DNA of 64,000 nucleotides from Paenisporosarcina sp. OV554 (GTDB lineage: Bacteria > Bacillota > Bacilli > Bacillales_A > Planococcaceae). The number at the start of each line of letters is the position of its first letter. Position 1 is the first letter of the stretch. The stretch spans positions 62,001-126,000 of the forward strand of contig NZ_QBUC01000003.1 of the NCBI RefSeq assembly GCF_003058165.1, given 5' to 3'. The notes under the pieces are model-generated. The model saw nothing but the letters and a program-made list of their open reading frames with translations. It ran no database searches and had not been told where the DNA came from. The position numbers and the translations under genes are program-made. Shown in pieces: positions 26,464-40,051 of this stretch.

Positions 26464-27642
26464 CTATAGGATAAAACTCACAATAATCGCTGATAATACG
26501 CTCACTAACGTTGCTCCGTATAAAAGTTTCAAGCCGAATCGTGCTACAACGTTTCCTTGTTTTTCATGAAGACCTTTTACAGCACCTGAGATGATGCCAA
26601 TTGAAGTGAAGTTTGCAAATGAAACAAGGAAAACTGAAATGATTCCGATTGATCGTTCACTCAGATTTGACGCTAAATCATTTAATGAAAGCATCGCTAC
26701 AAATTCGTTTGTAACTAGTTTGGTAGCCATAATACCGCCTGCTGTTACTGATTCTGAAACAGGGATACCCATTAAAATCGCAAATGGAGCAAAGACATAT
26801 CCAATAATTGCTTGGAACGTGACTCCAAATATCATATCAAATAAGTTATTTATTCCTGCCATTAGTGCAACGAATCCAATTAACATCGCCGCAACCACGA
26901 TTGCAACCTTGAATCCATCCATAATATATTCGCCAAGCATTTCAAAGAAGCTTTGTTTTTCTTCTTGCACAACAAGGAGATCTTCTTCATCGGTTACAGA
27001 GTAAGGATTAATGATTGAAGCAATGATGAATCCTCCAAATAAATTAATCACGATTGCAGTTACGACATATCTCGGTTCAATCATCGTCATATAAGCTCCG
27101 ACAATAGACATCGATACTGTAGACATCGCTGATGCACTTAGTGTATATAGACGTTGAGGGGATAATTGTCCAAGCTGTTTTTTTACAGTAATAAATACTT
27201 CAGATTGTCCAACAATAGCAGATGCTACTCCATTGTAAGATTCCAATTTACCCATGCCGTTTACTTTACTGATTGCCCAGCCAAGCCATTTCATAATGAA
27301 AGGAAGAACCTTAATGTGCTGCAGAATTCCAATCAGAGCCGAAATGAATACGATTGGAAGTAAAGCAGTTAAGAAGAAAGGAGCTTGTCCTTCATTCGCA
27401 ATGCCGGCAAATACAAAATTGATTCCTTCATTAGCGTAATCTAGTAATTTTGTAAACACAGCTGCGATTCCCTCAATAAGAATCAATCCAAATTTGGTAT
27501 TCAGTAATATAAAGGTTAATATTAACTGAATTATGATCATCTGGATAATTGGTCTTATTTTTATTTCTTTACGATTGTTACTTGCAACCCAGGCAAGACC
27601 CAGAACAACAATTATGCCTACGATTGAGATTAAATAATTCAT
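26464..27642 (-). CDS. Concentrative nucleoside transporter (NupC/CNT family)
   Basis: 392 residues with 8-10 membrane helices. CNT signatures are present: [21 protein letters not shown] near 88, [15 protein letters not shown] near 135 and the repeat [16 protein letters not shown] with [15 protein letters not shown] near the end. It imports nucleosides with H+ or Na+. ATG has TGGAGG 6 nt upstream. Which nucleosides it prefers cannot be read. A palindrome upstream may be its operator. Confidence 0.9.
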   Translation of the reverse strand: MNYLISIVGIIVVLGLAWVASNNRKEIKIRPIIQMIIIQLILTFILLNTKFGLILIEGIAAVFTKLLDYANEGINFVFAGIANEGQAPFFLTALLPIVFISALIGILQHIKVLPFIMKWLGWAISKVNGMGKLESYNGVASAIVGQSEVFITVKKQLGQLSPQRLYTLSASAMSTVSMSIVGAYMTMIEPRYVVTAIVINLFGGFIIASIINPYSVTDEEDLLVVQEEKQSFFEMLGEYIMDGFKVAIVVAAMLIGFVALMAGINNLFDMIFGVTFQAIIGYVFAPFAILMGIPVSESVTAGGIMATKLVTNEFVAMLSLNDLASNLSERSIGIISVFLVSFANFTSIGIISGAVKGLHEKQGNVVARFGLKLLYGATLVSVLSAIIVSFIL

Positions 27643-27674
27643 TTAATGCCTCCACAAAGTTGTATTATTAAAAG

Positions 27675-27696
27675 GTTGAACGTCTGACCATTCAAC
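27675..27696 (-). promoter_or_regulatory. Inverted repeat upstream of nucleoside transporter
   Basis: GTTGAA TGGTCAGACG TTCAAC, a 6-bp inverted repeat around a GGTCAGAC core, 33-54 nt upstream of the start codon. It resembles a GntR-type operator in layout; the regulator is unknown. Confidence 0.4.
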
Positions 27697-27913
27697 TTAC
27701 TTAATAAGTATACATTTATAACTTATCATGTCCATATACTATTTATTAAATGTTACCCATGTTGATAAAGGAATATTATATTTTAGGATTGCGGTTCCAC
27801 ATTTTTGTAACAATTTGACCGTCATTCATTTGCAGCCTACCTACAAGTCTAAATTTATAAGTACCAATTATCTCAGCTTGAAGGCAAGATAACGCAAACA
27901 AAAAGCAGAAGAT

Positions 27914-27946
27914 AAAACAGACGACAAATAAAGTTGTCTGTTTTTA
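27914..27946 (+). terminator. Orphan terminator hairpin
   Basis: AAAACAGACGACAA / TTGTCTGTTTT stem followed by TATT. No gene was recognised immediately upstream on the plus strand (27697-27913 holds no supported gene). Confidence 0.55.
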
Positions 27947-27988
27947 TTGTGTACATTTTTCAGCATATTTACAAAATGGAACCAAAGG

Positions 27989-28117
27989 ATGAACATAATA
28001 AACGTACTATTTTTCTTGATGGGCATTGTCTGGATGATATTTGGAATAGTTTTCGATGCACACGTTACGAAGAAAGCAAAAGAAGAAGCAATAACTGAAG
28101 TTCGCCAGCTACATTGA
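27989..28117 (+). CDS. Possible small membrane protein
   Basis: 42 codons, MNIINVLFFLMGIVWMIFGI, then VFDAHVTKKAKEEAITEVRQ and LH: one hydrophobic helix followed by a charged tail, a plausible single-span protein. The AAAGG immediately before the ATG is too close to be a normal ribosome site, so the case rests on composition only. Downstream lies the terminator of ssrA copy 2 on the other strand. Confidence 0.3.
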   Translation: MNIINVLFFLMGIVWMIFGIVFDAHVTKKAKEEAITEVRQLH

Positions 28118-28187
28118 ATGTAGTAGGTGACTACGCTTTGACTACGTTCGGTTAATACTCATTGAAACTAGATGATATAGACAAAAA

Positions 28188-28217
28188 GAAAAAACCCTTG
28201 AATACCAAGGGTTTTGA
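28188..28217 (-). terminator. Terminator of ssrA copy 2
   Basis: AAAACCCTTG / CAAGGGTTTT with a TATT loop and TTTTTTC on the minus strand, about 30 nt beyond the tmRNA 3' end. Confidence 0.85.
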
Positions 28218-28247
28218 CACTGTATGAAATCATCTGATTTCGTAATA

Positions 28248-28599
28248 TGGAGACGGCGGGAATCGAACCCGCGTCCAGAAACTCCAACACTTAAGCTTCT
28301 ACGCGTGTATCTTGCCTATTAAATTTCACGCAGCATTATGCCGACAAGCGGGCGTCTTGTGCGCTAACTTGGAAATCTCTTATCGTCGACTCAAGTCGCA
28401 CCGACGATCGTATCCCACTAAAAGTGAGCTCGTACATGACCACATGGGCGATGGCCAAGACAAGCAACATCGTCAGCTTACGCTGCGAATGCTAGGTTTT
28501 GGTTTTTGCCAGTTATTATAAAGTGCCGTTGATACGGAGCCGAGCCCTCCGACGCGCAACTTAAGCTCAGACCATCCCTGTCGAATCCGTAACGTCCCC
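28248..28599 (-). ncRNA. ssrA: tmRNA, canonical copy beside smpB
   Basis: 352 nt on the minus strand: 5' GGGGACGTTACGGATTCGAC, 3' GGTTCGATTCCCGCCGTCTCCA; CCA is not encoded. Acceptor and T stems pair fully. The tag frame (28510 down to 28478) reads GGC AAA AAC CAA AAC CTA GCA TTC GCA GCG TAA, i.e. GKNQNLAFAA, with the normal Ala-Ala end. It rescues stalled ribosomes and tags the product for ClpXP. Placement just downstream of smpB matches Bacillus, so this is the ancestral copy. One pseudoknot stem is ATCGTCG/CGACGAT. Confidence 0.97.
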
Positions 28600-28718
28600 T
28601 TAATATAGGATGATCAAAAAGGCATGCTCAAAAATTAGCTAAGCTAGTTTTTGTTCCTCCTTGAACTCTTAATGGAAGTTCGGGTGAACTACATGTACAT
28701 CTGGCAAGTTGTATTCTT

Positions 28719-28747
28719 ATTATAAGACAAAAATGGTCAAACTTCAA
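28719..28747 (-). promoter_or_regulatory. Promoter of ssrA copy 2
   Basis: On the minus strand TTGAAG (28747-28742), 17-nt spacer, TATAAT (28724-28719), beginning just after the smpB stop. It predicts a precursor with a 5' leader of about 110 nt before the mature end at 28599. Confidence 0.65.
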
Positions 28748-28753
28748 GTAGTT

Positions 28754-29221
28754 TCATTCTTGGTTACGAGATTTGAAGGCACGTTCGATATCACGCTTCG
28801 CTTCTTTTTTCTTTAAATCATCACGTTTGTCGTAATTCTTTTTCCCTTTTCCTAAGCCAATTAACACTTTAGCAAAGCCATCTTTTAAATACATTTTGAT
28901 TGGAATAATCGAAAAACCATCTTGTTTTGATAAACCTATTAACTCGTTAATTTGTTTTTTATGAAGTAATAGTTTACGAGAGCGCAACGGTTCATGATTA
29001 AACCGATTTCCTTGCTCATAAGGACTGATATGCATATTCGAAATCCACGCTTCGTTGTTTCTAATGCGCACGAACGCATCCTTTAATTGAACTTTCCCTT
29101 TACGTACTGATTTTATTTCGGTTCCTTGGAGCACAATTCCTGCTTCCATTGTTTCCTCAATAAAATAATCATGATTCGCTTTTTTATTTTGCGAAACCAC
29201 TTTTCCTTCGCCTTTTGGCAT
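28754..29221 (-). CDS. smpB: SsrA-binding protein
   Basis: 155 residues, standard length. Conserved stretches include [47 protein letters not shown] and the basic C-terminal tail [20 protein letters not shown] that enters the ribosome mRNA channel. It binds the tRNA-like domain of tmRNA and delivers it to stalled ribosomes. With two tmRNA species nearby this single protein would serve both. ATG has GGGGTGA upstream. Confidence 0.97.
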   Translation of the reverse strand: MPKGEGKVVSQNKKANHDYFIEETMEAGIVLQGTEIKSVRKGKVQLKDAFVRIRNNEAWISNMHISPYEQGNRFNHEPLRSRKLLLHKKQINELIGLSKQDGFSIIPIKMYLKDGFAKVLIGLGKGKKNYDKRDDLKKKEAKRDIERAFKSRNQE

Positions 29222-29273
29222 CTGATTTCACCCCACTGTTTAGAAGAGAGCGGCTACTCGCCGCTCCATTTTC

Positions 29274-31592
29274 TTACTTTTTCTTTCTTTTACGACCTTG
29301 ACCCTGTTGTTTCTTCGCAATGCCTTCATAAAACTTTTTCTTTTGTTTTACTTCTTTTTTCTGACCAGGCTTAGAATTGTCCGATGAGCGTCTTCCTGAA
29401 CCTTCTTTACGGGTTGCATGAAAGACTTTTGGTGCTTCTTTACGTGTACGTTGGAAAGCTTTAGTCATACCGACGATTTCAAAATCGATTGCAGATTCTT
29501 CAGGTTTTACAGCAGTAACACGAACCGTTACTTCATCACCAATACGATACTGTTTGCCTGCACGTTCACCTATCATCATCATTTGACGATCATCAAAACG
29601 ATAATAATCATCCGTCATATTACTAACGTGAACAAGTCCTTCAATAGTATTCGGAAGCTCAATAAACATCCCGAAGTTTGTGATTGAACTAACAATCCCT
29701 TCAAACTCTTCGCCAATTTTATCTAACATGAATTGTGCTTTTTTCAGTGATTCAGTATCTCGTTCTGCTTCCACTGCACGGCGTTCACGATCTGACGTAT
29801 GATCAGCAATTTCAGGCATAACTGCATCCCAATGAGCTACAGTCGGTTTCGATACATCCCCATTAATTAAGTACGTGCGAATCAATCGGTGCACAATTAA
29901 ATCAGGATAGCGACGTATTGGTGATGTGAAATGCGTATAATAATCGGTTGATAAACCAAAGTGACCAAGACTCTCCGAGTAATAACGAGCTTGTTGCAAT
30001 GAACGAAGCATCATCGTCGAGATTACAGGTTCTTCAGGCATTCCTTGAATTGACTCTACAATTTCTTGTAAAGCTCTTGGGTGAATTTCATTACCAGATC
30101 CTTTAACAACTAATCCGAAGTTCGTAATGAATTCGAAGAAGCGTTGAAGTTTCTCAGGTTTTGGATCTTCATGTATACGATAAATAAATGGAACTTCCAT
30201 CCAGTGGAAATGTTCAGCCACTGTTTCGTTAGCCGCTAACATGAACTCTTCAATCAAACGTTCAGCCACAGTACGTTCTCGAATCACAACATCTGTCGGC
30301 CAACCTTTCTCGTCTACAATGACTTTTGATTCTTTAAAATCAAAATCGATAGCTCCACGTTTTGCACGTTTTTCGCGCAAAATTGTAGCAAGTTCAGCCA
30401 TTAGTTCAAACATCGGAACTAAATCACGGTAACGTTCAATCAACGCCTCATCTTTTTCTTCCACAATCTTATAGACATCTGTATACGTCATACGCTCTTT
30501 TGTTTTGATTACACTTTGGAAAATTTGGTGTGAAACCACGTTCCCTGTACCATCTATAACCATTTCACATGATAAAGTTAATCGATCTACTTTCGGATTC
30601 AATGAACATATACCATTAGATAATCGATGTGGTAGCATTGGAATTACTCGGTCTGTTAAATAAACACTTGTCGCACGATCATAACCTTCTGTGTCCATTG
30701 GTGAGCCTTCAGTTACGTAATGACTAACATCCGCAATGTGAACGCCAAGTTTATATGTACCATCCGGATTTTTCGTAACCGTAACAGCGTCATCCAAGTC
30801 TTTTGCATCCGCACCATCAATCGTCACGATAACTTCATCTCTCAAATCGCGTCGGCCTTCTAAATCGGCCTCATCAATTTCATCGGGAACAGCATTTGCT
30901 TGATCGATAACTTCTTGTGGGAAATCAATTTCGATGCCATGTTTATGAATGATCGATAAAATATCTACACCTGGATCATTTTTATGACCAAGAATTTGTG
31001 TGACCATTCCAGTTGCCGATTTACGTCCTTCTGGCCATCCCGTAATCTCTACAACTACTTTATGTCCATCAGCCGCGCCAAGAGTATCTTCTTTTGCAAT
31101 AAAAATATCCATTGAGATTTTTTTATCATCTGGAAGAACAAAGCCAAAACCTTTGTTGTCTTGGAACTGACCCACCACTTTAGAAATACCGCGTTCTGCA
31201 ATTTTTGTAATAGATCCTTCTCGACGGTCTCCTGAACTAGCAGTTGAAACCCGGACCAAGACGATATCGCCGTTCATTGCTCCGTTTACTTCAGTTGGAG
31301 GAATAAAAATATCATCCATCCCTGCTTCATCCGGTGCAACAAATCCAAATCCTTTTGCGTGACCAATAAATTTACCTCTTAGTAAATTCATTCTTTCAGG
31401 AACACCATAGCGATTTGATTTTGAGCGAATCACATATCCTTTTTCTTCTAGACGTACTAATGTCTTAACTAACTCTTTAAATTCATCTGCATCTTCAAAA
31501 CCAAACTGACTTTCAATTTCTTGGACAGTCAATGGATGATATTCTTCTTCACGCATGAAATCAAGTAAACGTTGTTGTAAATTATGTTCCAT
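29274..31592 (-). CDS. rnr: Ribonuclease R
   Basis: 772 residues. Domain order: N-terminal winged helix (1-65), two cold-shock domains ([17 protein letters not shown] near 75; [18 protein letters not shown] near 148), the RNB catalytic core with [14 protein letters not shown] supplying metal aspartates near 275-285, an S1 domain ([20 protein letters not shown] near 630) and a Lys/Arg-rich tail. It degrades structured RNA 3'-5' and matures or turns over tmRNA-associated RNA in many bacteria. It is followed by smpB and ssrA, as in Bacillus. Confidence 0.97.
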   Translation of the reverse strand: MEHNLQQRLLDFMREEEYHPLTVQEIESQFGFEDADEFKELVKTLVRLEEKGYVIRSKSNRYGVPERMNLLRGKFIGHAKGFGFVAPDEAGMDDIFIPPTEVNGAMNGDIVLVRVSTASSGDRREGSITKIAERGISKVVGQFQDNKGFGFVLPDDKKISMDIFIAKEDTLGAADGHKVVVEITGWPEGRKSATGMVTQILGHKNDPGVDILSIIHKHGIEIDFPQEVIDQANAVPDEIDEADLEGRRDLRDEVIVTIDGADAKDLDDAVTVTKNPDGTYKLGVHIADVSHYVTEGSPMDTEGYDRATSVYLTDRVIPMLPHRLSNGICSLNPKVDRLTLSCEMVIDGTGNVVSHQIFQSVIKTKERMTYTDVYKIVEEKDEALIERYRDLVPMFELMAELATILREKRAKRGAIDFDFKESKVIVDEKGWPTDVVIRERTVAERLIEEFMLAANETVAEHFHWMEVPFIYRIHEDPKPEKLQRFFEFITNFGLVVKGSGNEIHPRALQEIVESIQGMPEEPVISTMMLRSLQQARYYSESLGHFGLSTDYYTHFTSPIRRYPDLIVHRLIRTYLINGDVSKPTVAHWDAVMPEIADHTSDRERRAVEAERDTESLKKAQFMLDKIGEEFEGIVSSITNFGMFIELPNTIEGLVHVSNMTDDYYRFDDRQMMMIGERAGKQYRIGDEVTVRVTAVKPEESAIDFEIVGMTKAFQRTRKEAPKVFHATRKEGSGRRSSDNSKPGQKKEVKQKKKFYEGIAKKQQGQGRKRKKK

Positions 31593-31635
31593 CTTTCATC
31601 CCTCCTTATTATAGCGTGTGCGAGTGAGGCGGTTT

Positions 31636-32382
31636 TTACTCCTGCCACTCTAGTGTCTGTAAAAATTCTAATATATCTTCATGTAATTGCTCTTTTTCTT
31701 TATCGAGTGTTATCACATGACCTGATTTTTCATACCATTTTATACGTTTTTCAAATGACTCTGCCTCGTCATGAATGATATTAGCCGAGTTTACTTCTAT
31801 GACGGTATCTTGACGGCCTTGGACAACAAACAATGGAGCATACACATGATCCACATGGTCACGAACGTCATAAACTAGGTTTCGTAATTCTGGTAATGAA
31901 TCCATCGACTTACGTTGAAGAGCTTCTACTTCTTCTTCGATAAGTGATAGGTCTTTTCCTTCATAACGCTTATAATCTCTTGCATATTTAATAACACCTT
32001 CATACATAAGTTCTGTCGTTTTCATCGACATAGGTGCACACATCGTCACAATTCCCTTTACAGGTAAGGTATACCCTAATTTTAATGAAAAGACACCGCC
32101 TAATGATAATCCAGCAACTGCAATTTCTTCATAGCCTGCAGCTTTTAATTGATCATATCCGCGCATCACATCTTTCCACCAATCCTTCGGTCCTGTCTGG
32201 ATTAATTCTTCGGGTGGAACTCCATGTCCTTTATAATGAGGCGCCAGTGATGTATAGCCGTTTTTTTCTAAAAACCGACCAAGCATACGTACATCTGACG
32301 AATTCCCCGTAAAACCATGTAACAATAATACGGCTCTTTTACCCGCTTCAAAAAAGAACGGTTTGGGTTGCGCGATTCGCAT
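31636..32382 (-). CDS. est: Carboxylesterase (Est30/YvaK family)
   Basis: 248 residues, alpha/beta-hydrolase. Nucleophile Ser93 in GLSLGG, Asp192 in GRQDTV and His222 in SGHVIT match the triad of the Geobacillus Est30 family almost number for number; [10 protein letters not shown] near 22 is the oxyanion loop. It hydrolyses short acyl esters; the physiological substrate is unknown. It lies between secG and rnr as in B. subtilis. Confidence 0.93.
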   Translation of the reverse strand: MRIAQPKPFFFEAGKRAVLLLHGFTGNSSDVRMLGRFLEKNGYTSLAPHYKGHGVPPEELIQTGPKDWWKDVMRGYDQLKAAGYEEIAVAGLSLGGVFSLKLGYTLPVKGIVTMCAPMSMKTTELMYEGVIKYARDYKRYEGKDLSLIEEEVEALQRKSMDSLPELRNLVYDVRDHVDHVYAPLFVVQGRQDTVIEVNSANIIHDEAESFEKRIKWYEKSGHVITLDKEKEQLHEDILEFLQTLEWQE

Positions 32383-32542
32383 TCAAAAAACCTCCAATAA
32401 TAGAAAATAGCATAGCGTGCAGTATTAAACAACAATAGTTAATGCTGTTTCCAATTGAGTTTGTGATTAACTGGTTGTTGTTAAACCACACATATGTAAG
32501 TTATTCGTAATATCCAACTTATCCCAATGGCTATAAAAACAA

Positions 32543-32580
32543 GAAAACGCCTAACCAGTTCAGTCGGTCAGGCGGTTTGA
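32543..32580 (-). terminator. Terminator downstream of secG
   Basis: AAACGCCTAACC / GGTCAGGCGGTTT stem (one mismatch, one wobble) just beyond the secG stop. Confidence 0.75.
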
Positions 32581-32587
32581 ATGTTGA

Positions 32588-32824
32588 TTATAATTTGGTT
32601 ACGGCAATTGCCAGAATAAAAAATAACACAGCTAATACAATCGTTACACGGTGCAAGACAAGATCAATTCCTCTTGCTTTTTGCTTCCCGAAAAGTTGCT
32701 CAGCTCCGCCCGAGATGGCACCTGATAAACCTGCACTTTTCCCTGATTGTAACAACACAACAACGATTAATGCTAGCGAAACGATGACGAGTAAAGTCAA
32801 TAAAAACGCATGCATTTGTTCCAC
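32588..32824 (-). CDS. secG: Preprotein translocase subunit SecG
   Basis: 78 residues, two transmembrane helices (about 4-24 and 55-76) joined by the loop [22 protein letters not shown], the SecG hallmark. It assists SecYE/SecA export at the membrane. AGGAGGTGG precedes the ATG. It sits between eno and est/rnr, the Bacillus order. Confidence 0.96.
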   Translation of the reverse strand: MEQMHAFLLTLLVIVSLALIVVVLLQSGKSAGLSGAISGGAEQLFGKQKARGIDLVLHRVTIVLAVLFFILAIAVTKL

Positions 32825-32987
32825 CTCCTGATCAGAAACATCACAACAAGAACTATTTTACCAAATTATAGAGACAAGTACAATAAGCTGAGAGAAATAC
32901 ATTAAGAATTCTGTCAGATAATTTGAAGAACAAGAGTTATTTAATAGATTTCATCTAATTTAAAATTTAATCGGCTTTGCCATAACT

Positions 32988-33026
32988 GTAAAAAAGCCGC
33001 ACTTTCTTAAAGGAGTGTGCGGCTCA
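32988..33026 (-). terminator. Terminator of the glycolytic operon (after eno)
   Basis: AGCCGCACA / TGTGCGGCT-type stem with T6 on the minus strand, just beyond the eno stop. Confidence 0.85.
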
Positions 33027-33031
33027 CGTCT

Positions 33032-35866
<2,835 letters not shown>

Positions 35867-35874
<8 letters not shown>

Positions 35875-36628
35875 TGGCACCAGCCTCCAATAATTTCAAG
35901 AACGATTCAGGCTGTAAACTTGCACCACCCACAAGAGCACCATCAATATGTTCCATTGTTAATAATTCTTCAATATTCTCTGGTTTAACAGAGCCACCAT
36001 ATTGAATTCGAACAGAATCAGACACTTGTTGTCCAAATAAAGACTCCACTTTAGAGCGAATCGCGCCACACACTTCATTAGCATTTTCGGATGTTGCTGT
36101 TTTACCTGTACCGATTGCCCATATGGGTTCATATGCAATAACCGTTTGTTTCACTTGAGCTTCAGTTAAGTCAGCTAGTGCTTGTTCTACTTGTCCTTCA
36201 ACTTTTGAAGCCGTGCTACCTGCTTCACGCTCTTCAAGAGTTTCACCTACACAAACAATAGGTGTTAATGAATGGGCAAATGCCGCATGCACTTTCTTAT
36301 TGACTGCTTCGTCTGTTTCATTGAAATATTCACGTCGTTCTGAGTGTCCTAAAATAACATATTCAACGCCTAAGTCTGCTAATTGAACCGGGCTAACTTC
36401 TCCAGTAAAAGCACCTTCGTTTTCAAAGTGCATTGTTTGAGCACCCACATGAACAGTTGATCCAGAGAGTGATTGGGTTAATTGTTCAAGAAAGAGTGGA
36501 GGTGCACAAATTACTGTATCCACTTTCACAGAATCTGGTGCTAAACCTTTTACTTCCTCAGCAAATTGTTTCGCCTCAGATAAAGTTTTATACATTTTCC
36601 AGTTGCCAGCAATGATGGGTTTTCGCAT
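35867..36628 (-). CDS. tpiA: Triosephosphate isomerase
   Basis: 253 residues. Catalytic Lys11 region (GNWKMYK), His95 ([10 protein letters not shown]) and Glu167 ([12 protein letters not shown]) are all at their classic positions. It interconverts dihydroxyacetone phosphate and glyceraldehyde 3-phosphate. Twelve nucleotides after pgk in the operon; AGGAGG upstream of the ATG. Confidence 0.98.
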
Positions 36629-36640
36629 GCGAATTCCTCC

Positions 36641-37828
36641 TTAGTTTTGATCGTTTAGTGCCACAACTCCCGGTAGATCTTTGCCTTCCATGAACTCTAA
36701 AGAAGCTCCGCCACCAGTCGAAATGTGATCCATTTTATCAGCTACATTGAATTTTTCAACAGCAGCCGCTGAATCGCCCCCACCAATCACTGTATAAGCT
36801 TGTGTTGTTGCCATAGCATTTGCAACACCTTTCGTTCCTTCAGCAAATGGTGTCATTTCAAATACGCCCATTGGGCCATTCCAAATAATAAGTTTCGAAT
36901 TGGCAATGACATCTGCATATTGAGCCGTTGTTTTTGGCCCGATATCCAGCCCCATCCAATCGGAAGGAATCGCATCAATATCGACTACTTTTGTTTCGGC
37001 ATCTTTTGAAAATTCATTTGCAACTACAACGTCGATGGGCAAGTATAATTTCACACCTTTTTCTTTCGCTTTAGCGATAAATGATTTGGCTAAGTCAACT
37101 TTGTCTTCTTCAAGCAAAGATTTTCCAATATCATTCCCTTGTGCTTTAGAAAATGTGTAAGATAAGCCTCCACCAATTAATAGGTTGTCCACTTTGTCTA
37201 ATAAATGATCGATAACACCAATTTTGTCTTTCACTTTTGCTCCACCAATAATAGCTGTAAATGGTCGTTCTGGTTCAGACAATGCTTTCCCCAAAACGTC
37301 TAATTCTTTTTCCATTAACAATCCTGAAACTGCTGGAATATGTTTGGCGATTCCTTCTGTTGATGCATGTGCACGATGTGCCGCTCCGAAAGCATCATTG
37401 ACAAACACATCTGCTAGCTTAGCAAATTGCTCTGCTAAAGTTGCATCATTCTTTTCTTCACCTTTATGGAAACGAACATTTTCTAGTAACACAATGTCCC
37501 CTTGATCCATTCCAACAATTGTTTGTTCCACTGACTCGCCAACTGACTCGTCTAATTTCAGAACAGGTTTATGTAATAGCTCACTTAAGTGTTCACCCAC
37601 CGCAGTTAAGCGTAACTCTTCAGTAACTTCTCCTTTTGGACGACCCATATGACTCGCCAAAATTACTTTTGCACCTTTTTCTACCAAGTGTTTAATAGTA
37701 GGAAGGGCTGCACGTATTCTTGTATCATCTGTAATTTTTCCGTCTTCCATAGGCACATTGAAATCTACACGGCAAAATACCCGCTTACCTGCCAAGTCTA
37801 CTTGTTGCATTGTCTGTTTTTGTTTCAT
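36641..37828 (-). CDS. pgk: Phosphoglycerate kinase
   Basis: 395 residues. N-terminal substrate loop [11 protein letters not shown] and SHMGRPKGE, hinge region and C-terminal ATP site NGPMGVFEM with [12 protein letters not shown] and [13 protein letters not shown]. Makes ATP and 3-phosphoglycerate from 1,3-bisphosphoglycerate. A strong hairpin lies between gap and this gene, so its expression probably depends on read-through or mRNA processing. Confidence 0.98.
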   Translation of the reverse strand: MKQKQTMQQVDLAGKRVFCRVDFNVPMEDGKITDDTRIRAALPTIKHLVEKGAKVILASHMGRPKGEVTEELRLTAVGEHLSELLHKPVLKLDESVGESVEQTIVGMDQGDIVLLENVRFHKGEEKNDATLAEQFAKLADVFVNDAFGAAHRAHASTEGIAKHIPAVSGLLMEKELDVLGKALSEPERPFTAIIGGAKVKDKIGVIDHLLDKVDNLLIGGGLSYTFSKAQGNDIGKSLLEEDKVDLAKSFIAKAKEKGVKLYLPIDVVVANEFSKDAETKVVDIDAIPSDWMGLDIGPKTTAQYADVIANSKLIIWNGPMGVFEMTPFAEGTKGVANAMATTQAYTVIGGGDSAAAVEKFNVADKMDHISTGGGASLEFMEGKDLPGVVALNDQN

Positions 37829-37853
37829 GAAGAATCTCCTCCTTCAAAATTTA

Positions 37854-37891
37854 AAAAAATAAGGAACGGAGGGTACCTCCGTTCCTTTTAC
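37854..37891 (-). terminator. Hairpin terminator between gap and pgk
   Basis: A perfect 12-bp stem (AAGGAACGGAGG and its complement around a 4-nt loop), with T7 on the minus strand. It should release a cggR-gap transcript and lower pgk-tpiA-gpmI-eno expression. Confidence 0.85.
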
Positions 37892-37950
37892 CCCACTTTA
37901 TTATAGAGGTTATTGACAATATTCGCTACTTTATCAAGAGCTTAGACATC

Positions 37951-38958
37951 TTATAAACCTTTACTAGACATGTGTAATGCAAGGTCGATACAACGAGTAG
38001 AGTAGCCAGTTTCATTATCATACCAAGACAATACTTTAACCATGTTTTTCTCTAGAACCATTGTCGATAATCCATCTACAGTTGATGAAGCGGCATTACC
38101 GTTATAGTCACGAGATACTAATGGCAATTCATTGTATTCCAAGAAACCATTTAACTCGTTTTCAGATGCTGATTTTAATGCAGCATTTACTTCTTCAGTT
38201 GTTACATCTGTATCAAGTTCTACTACTAAATCAACAAGTGATACGTTTGGCGTTGGTACTCGAACAGCCATTCCATCTAACTTGCCTTTTAATTCAGGTA
38301 GAACTAATGAAACTGCTGCTGCAGCTCCTGTTGATGTTGGAATCATTGATTCAGCTGCTGCACGAGCACGACGGTAATCTTCATGTGGCAAATCTAAAAT
38401 ACGTTGATCGTTTGTGTATGAATGAATCGTAGTCATCATACCGCGTTTAATTCCGAATTTCTCATGAAGAACTTTAGCAACTGGCGCTAAGCTATTTGTT
38501 GTACAAGATGCGTTTGAAACGACATGATCTGCTTCAGGATTATACGTTTCGTGATTAACACCCATAACGAACGTAGACATCCCACTCTTACCAGGTGAAG
38601 AAACGATAACTTTTTTAGCACCCGCTTCAATATGTTTTCCAGCAGATTCGTTGTCGCGGAATATTCCTGTTGCTTCAATAACAATATCAATTTCAAGATC
38701 TTTCCAAGGCAATACTGAAGGATCTTTTTCAGCATAAACACGTACTTGTTTGCCATTGACAATTAAATATTCGCCTTCTGAAGTTACTTCTGCATCAAAA
38801 ACACCATGAATTGAGTCATATTTTAGTAAATGAGCTAGCATCGCTGCATTCGTTAAATCGTTAATCGCTACTACTTCTACTCCATCACGTTGTAATGCTT
38901 CGCGGAATACTACTCGCCCAATACGTCCAAATCCGTTAATTGCTAGTTTTAATGTCAT
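37951..38958 (-). CDS. gap: Glyceraldehyde-3-phosphate dehydrogenase, glycolytic type
   Basis: 335 residues. Catalytic Cys152 (SNASCTTNSLAP) and His179 (TTIHSYTND) stand at the usual numbers; NGFGRIGR and AINDLTN (Asp34) mark the NAD fold and suggest NAD rather than NADP preference, i.e. the GapA type. Placed 12 nt after cggR, so it is co-transcribed and CggR-controlled. Confidence 0.98.
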   Translation of the reverse strand: MTLKLAINGFGRIGRVVFREALQRDGVEVVAINDLTNAAMLAHLLKYDSIHGVFDAEVTSEGEYLIVNGKQVRVYAEKDPSVLPWKDLEIDIVIEATGIFRDNESAGKHIEAGAKKVIVSSPGKSGMSTFVMGVNHETYNPEADHVVSNASCTTNSLAPVAKVLHEKFGIKRGMMTTIHSYTNDQRILDLPHEDYRRARAAAESMIPTSTGAAAAVSLVLPELKGKLDGMAVRVPTPNVSLVDLVVELDTDVTTEEVNAALKSASENELNGFLEYNELPLVSRDYNGNAASSTVDGLSTMVLEKNMVKVLSWYDNETGYSTRCIDLALHMSSKGL

Positions 38959-38970
38959 TTATAATTCCTC

Positions 38971-40008
38971 CTAATTTTCATTACTCATAAGTTGAGTTAG
39001 TTTTTTTGCGGCACCTTCATCGGTAATTAATACTGTTTGATTAGGTGCATGTTTTAAATAAGATAATATGGCCGAAGCTTTAGAAGCTCCACCTGCTACA
39101 GCTAATAAATGTTGAGCATGTTTAAGTTGTTTTAATTGAATCCCTACCGTCCGAATACGATGAACAGCCTTCCCTTGCTCATTAAAGTAATAACCAAAGG
39201 CTTCTCCGACAGCTTCCTTCTGCAAAATAATATCAAGTTCTTCATTGCTAGAATTACGGCGTCTTGCCATTTCTTTTGCATCCCCAATACCGTGAATGAC
39301 AATGTTGGTTTTATCATATAGGTCCATCATTTCTTTAATGACAGGCTCTTTAATCATTGTTTTGTAAGCTGTTTCACTTAAATGGTCTGGTAAGTACAAC
39401 GTTCGAGATGTTCCACCTGCTTGGTTGGCGAATGCGGATGCAATATGATTTGCTTGCAATTCCACGTTCTCCCCAATTCCACCTCTCGCTGCAACAAACA
39501 CTAAATTTTTAGGTTTAATATGCACAGATAAGTGGTTGGCTATTGCTGCAATTGTACTGCCACCTGTAACGGCAACAGTATCTTTATTTTTCGATAACAG
39601 CTCAAGCTGTTTTGCCGCTTCTTGTCCGATTAAGGATTTTGCAGGACTTTCGATTTCGCTGTCACCTGGAACGATGATTACTCGAGCTAATTTAAATGCT
39701 TTTTCAAGCTGTTTTTCCATATCGTATAATCCGGACCATTCATGAACCAAATCTTTTAAAACTTCTAACACACTCTTACCTTCTTGTGTAATTTCCATTC
39801 CATTTGCCAACACTTGGATTAACCCTTGTGCTCGCAAAATGTCTAACTCTCTTCTCGTCTCACGTTCAGTCGAATGGACAATTTCGCTTAATGCTCTACG
39901 TCCTATTCCTGTAGACAACTGAATCGTCATTAATAGTCGATATCTTTTTTGGAGAAGAGTCGTCATTTCTGGCAACAATTTCTGTTGTGCTCCTAGTAAT
40001 TGTTCCAT
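38971..40008 (-). CDS. cggR: Central glycolytic genes regulator CggR (SorC family)
   Basis: 345 residues from ATG 40008 (AGGGAG upstream); the frame extends to 40131, but that runs through the operator and promoter. N-terminal helix-turn-helix (RRALSEIVHSTERETRRELDIL near 42-63) and a C-terminal sugar-binding domain with VTGGSTIAAIA near 160 and SSNEELD. It represses the operon; fructose 1,6-bisphosphate relieves this in B. subtilis. Auto-regulated from the site upstream. Confidence 0.96.
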   Translation of the reverse strand: MEQLLGAQQKLLPEMTTLLQKRYRLLMTIQLSTGIGRRALSEIVHSTERETRRELDILRAQGLIQVLANGMEITQEGKSVLEVLKDLVHEWSGLYDMEKQLEKAFKLARVIIVPGDSEIESPAKSLIGQEAAKQLELLSKNKDTVAVTGGSTIAAIANHLSVHIKPKNLVFVAARGGIGENVELQANHIASAFANQAGGTSRTLYLPDHLSETAYKTMIKEPVIKEMMDLYDKTNIVIHGIGDAKEMARRRNSSNEELDIILQKEAVGEAFGYYFNEQGKAVHRIRTVGIQLKQLKHAQHLLAVAGGASKASAILSYLKHAPNQTVLITDEGAAKKLTQLMSNEN

Positions 40009-40051
40009 TGCATTCTCCCTTTTCGAAAAACTGCATCTTATTAACAATGCA

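Noticed and set aside
28312-28521. 69-codon plus-strand frame
   Set aside because: Antisense to the tmRNA of copy 2; by-product of RNA sequence.
38061-38432. 123-codon frame antisense to gap
   Set aside because: Leu/Gln/His-rich shadow of a highly conserved gene.
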